The notes beneath the pieces were generated by a model. That model had not been told where the DNA came from. It worked only from the letters and a program-made list of their open reading frames with translations, and searched no databases. Shown one piece after another: positions 7,874 to 9,340 of a DNA stretch of 9,340 nt (its first letter is position 1; the number at the start of each line of letters is the position of its first letter). This DNA comes from Bacteroidales bacterium (lineage in GTDB: Bacteria > Bacteroidota > Bacteroidia > Bacteroidales > FEN-979), in assembly GCA_016926765.1 (NCBI GenBank), contig JAFGNY010000232.1, positions 1-9,340 of the forward strand, in the 5' to 3' direction. The position numbers and the translations under genes were made by a program.

Positions 7874-7890
7874 TCAATGAATTTCATTGA
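7874..7890. repeat. 17-base inverted repeat at the end of the transglycosylase gene
   Basis: TCAATGAA at 7874-7881 and TTCATTGA at 7883-7890 are perfect inverted copies around one central base. The repeat covers the last codons and the TGA stop of the transglycosylase gene. A one-base loop makes a stable RNA hairpin of the full arm unlikely, and no T-run follows, so I do not call it a terminator. It could be a dyad protein site or chance. Confidence 0.4.
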
Positions 7891-8875
7891 TTTTCAGGGT
7901 GTCGTGGAAATAGGTCTCCGATGCTTTCCTGTTGGTATAAAAAGAGAATGAAAGTGCATCTCTTTCCGGCAATGTCAGGATGTATGTCCTACGCGACTTG
8001 TTCGGTAGCGAGTATCCATGGAGCCAGGGATTAAACTCACGGATAATCCGGTAAGTAATCCCCCGGTCCTTTGCAAAACCCGGAAGGTCTGAGATAGTTG
8101 TATCTACTACAACGGTATATGTTTTGACTGTTGGATAAAAATCCGACTCTTTCAGGTAAAAACCATAGTTTGTCGGATTCTCATAGATCTCTTTGGCAGC
8201 CAGGATACGGAAGATGTATCGGGCAGTCTCTTCGTTCAGGTAGAGGTCGTAATAACTGGTTACTTTCTGGCTTTTCAGCAGCCGGGCCATTCCTCCGATA
8301 CCTCTGTTGTAAGATGCTGCCGCTAAAGTCCAGTCGCCGAAGGAATCGTGCGCCTCAAGCAGGTAGTTGCATGCAGCCTCAGTGGCTTTGATCAGATTGT
8401 ACCGTTCATCGATCTCGGAGTTCACCTCCAACCCGTATTTCCGTCCGGTAGATGCCAGGAATTGCCACACTCCTTCAGCTCCGGCGGGCGAAGTAACATT
8501 TCCCAGGTTGCTCTCGGCGATAGCCAGGAACTTGAAATCATCCGGGACGTGGCGTTTTTTCAGGATTGGCGCAATCACCGGGAAATACCGGTTTGCACGT
8601 TTGAACATCTGCTGCGTAGTGGAGTGCATAAAGGTGAAAGCAAGAATCTCCCGGTCGAAACTTTCACGAACCAGGATGTCATCAAGCGGAACCTTCTCCC
8701 CTGCAAAATCGGCTTGAACGGGAAGTTCGGGAGAGAAGATTTTATAATGCCGCTGAAATGCCCCACGGTAATCCCGGTCGGGATCCTGTTTGTCCCCGAT
8801 CGCGAAAATAAATACCACTGCTATCCCAATAGTCATGATCGTCAGTGCAATATAGAAAGGTTTGTTTTTTAACAT
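7874..8875 (-). CDS. Membrane-anchored lytic murein transglycosylase (SLT domain, MltD-like)
   Basis: Predicted to cleave the MurNAc-GlcNAc bond of peptidoglycan in the periplasm, leaving a 1,6-anhydro end. With the start chosen here it has 333 residues: a signal-anchor helix (7-26), a linker, the SLT catalytic domain (about 100-200) and a carboxyl region (about 252-303) that resembles a degenerate LysM wall-binding repeat. SLT motifs are AIAESNLGN with the catalytic glutamate E121, GAEGVWQF (132-139), TGRKYGL (143-149) and ASYNRG (187-192). The frame is open to an ATG at 8947, but those 24 extra residues are polar and translate a 7-base tandem repeat; starting at the ATG at 8873-8875 puts the membrane helix near the amino terminus, as expected for an anchor. 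It lies 86 bases after rfbC and 70 before uvrA. There is no lipobox cysteine, so it is not an MltD-type lipoprotein. Confidence 0.9.
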   Translation of the reverse strand: MLKNKPFYIALTIMTIGIAVVFIFAIGDKQDPDRDYRGAFQRHYKIFSPELPVQADFAGEKVPLDDILVRESFDREILAFTFMHSTTQQMFKRANRYFPVIAPILKKRHVPDDFKFLAIAESNLGNVTSPAGAEGVWQFLASTGRKYGLEVNSEIDERYNLIKATEAACNYLLEAHDSFGDWTLAAASYNRGIGGMARLLKSQKVTSYYDLYLNEETARYIFRILAAKEIYENPTNYGFYLKESDFYPTVKTYTVVVDTTISDLPGFAKDRGITYRIIREFNPWLHGYSLPNKSRRTYILTLPERDALSFSFYTNRKASETYFHDTLKINEIH

Positions 8876-8882
8876 TTTGTTT

Positions 8883-8910
8883 CTTGCTTTTCGCTGTTCG
8901 CTGCTCGCTT
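8883..8910. repeat. Four degenerate 7-base tandem units
   Basis: On the plus strand the units are CTTGCTT, TTCGCTG, TTCGCTG and CTCGCTT; on the minus strand this reads as AGCGAAC-like units. The array ends 7 bases before the transglycosylase ATG, in the leader of that gene. Units two and three are identical and the outer two differ at two positions each. Confidence 0.6.
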
Positions 8911-8933
8911 CATCTCCTCTCCACAGTAAAGGC

Positions 8934-8945
8934 GAGACATGTCTC
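8934..8945. repeat. Perfect 12-base palindrome GAGACATGTCTC
   Basis: A perfect dyad without a spacer, in the 86-base gap between rfbC and the transglycosylase gene, 58 bases upstream of the latter's start. It could be an operator for a dimeric regulator, but no second copy is seen in the window and no promoter box lies next to it. Chance is also possible. Confidence 0.35.
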
Positions 8946-8961
8946 ATACCGATAGAAAAAA

Positions 8962-9340
8962 TCAGAACCTGCTCTCAAGCCCCCTGAACAAAGGCGCTGT
9001 TTCATCCTTCGGAGAGATCACAGGATCGCTGATGCCCCAGTCAACATTCAGGTCAGGGTCATTCCAATGGATCGATCCTTCCGACGCTTTATTGTATACG
9101 TTGGTACATTTGTAGAAAAATAGTGTCTCATCTTCCAGTGTAAGGAATCCGTGGGCAAAACCGGCCGGGATCCAGTACATCCACTTGTTTTGTCCTGATA
9201 ATACAATGGATGACCACTTTCCGAATGTTGGCGACTCCTTCCGGATATCTACAGCCACATCCAGCACCGAACCCCGCATTACGCGTACCAGTTTGCCCTG
9301 GGCAAACGGGGGATTCTGAAAGTGGAGACCGCGCAAAACT
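8962..9340 (-). CDS. rfbC: RfbC/RmlC, dTDP-4-dehydrorhamnose 3,5-epimerase (5' end cut by window edge)
   Basis: Cytosolic cupin enzyme that epimerises dTDP-4-keto-6-deoxyglucose at C3 and C5, the third step of dTDP-L-rhamnose synthesis for surface polysaccharide. About 126 codons are visible, out of roughly 180 in the family. The first visible residues read VLRGLHFQ, the internal family motif carrying the catalytic histidine; the leucine codon is TTG at 9334-9336 and must not be taken as a start. Other family features are WIPAGFAHGF, the segment YKCTNVY with the probable catalytic tyrosine, and WNDPDLNVDWGI. About 55 amino-terminal residues lie beyond the right edge. The remaining rml genes are probably outside the window on that side. 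It is followed by the transglycosylase in the same direction with an 86-base gap, so co-transcription is possible but not shown. Confidence 0.95.
   Translation of the reverse strand, partial: VLRGLHFQNPPFAQGKLVRVMRGSVLDVAVDIRKESPTFGKWSSIVLSGQNKWMYWIPAGFAHGFLTLEDETLFFYKCTNVYNKASEGSIHWNDPDLNVDWGISDPVISPKDETAPLFRGLESRF

Noticed and set aside
8348..8872. Plus-strand open frame of 174 codons
   Set aside because: It is antisense to the SLT domain of the transglycosylase, with no recognisable motif.
8876..8947. Amino-terminal extension of the transglycosylase to the ATG at 8947
   Set aside because: It would put 24 polar residues translated from tandem repeats ahead of the signal-anchor helix; the ATG at 8875 gives a normal anchor.
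9334..9336. TTG as the start of RfbC
   Set aside because: The codon is the leucine of the internal VLRGLHFQ motif; the real start lies beyond the window.
1..9340. Mobile element, defence system, CRISPR array, tRNA or riboswitch
   Set aside because: I saw no transposase, integrase, long terminal repeats, spaced direct repeats, tRNA cloverleaf or long structured leader. All genes fit known families and are closely packed.

Overview
The window looks like chromosomal DNA of a member of the Bacteroidota, order not determinable here. Three observations point that way. FtsH has a long amino-terminal segment, with Walker A near residue 265 rather than near 195 as in E. coli. Start sites lack clear Shine-Dalgarno sequences. 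Three genes are preceded by the -7 box TAnnTTTG that the primary sigma factor of this phylum recognises. No tRNA, rRNA, insertion sequence, CRISPR array or phage gene is visible, and gene density is high: the longest stretch without a gene is about 144 bases.

Layout, left to right. Positions 1-3103 hold three minus-strand genes read leftwards: a LOG-family nucleotide phosphoribohydrolase (2393-3103), the ribosome silencing factor RsfS (1984-2364) and the membrane protease FtsH (1949 down to the left edge, carboxyl end cut off). RsfS and FtsH are 34 bases apart and probably share a transcript that starts at a TACCTTTG box overlapping the end of the LOG gene. Positions 3104-3247 are a divergent promoter region with one TACATTTG box facing each way. 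Positions 3248-4984 carry the only plus-strand gene, a membrane protein with about five amino-terminal helices followed by a PQQ-type beta-propeller. It meets uvrA (4981-7803, minus) tail to tail, and the two stop codons overlap. Upstream of uvrA on the minus strand are a membrane-anchored lytic transglycosylase (7874-8875) and, cut by the right edge, the dTDP-sugar epimerase RfbC/RmlC (8962-9340).

How the genes relate. RsfS and FtsH both serve protein homeostasis: ribosome shut-down, and membrane protein quality control. The right-hand genes serve the cell surface (rhamnose precursor synthesis and peptidoglycan cleavage), with the repair gene uvrA at the 3' end of the same co-directional run. 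These are mostly well-known core families. I found no convincing new multi-gene system. The items most worth a second look are the five-helix plus propeller protein, the matched short-leader promoters, a UvrA zinc site lacking one cysteine, and the unusual repeat and palindrome content of the short gap before the transglycosylase.
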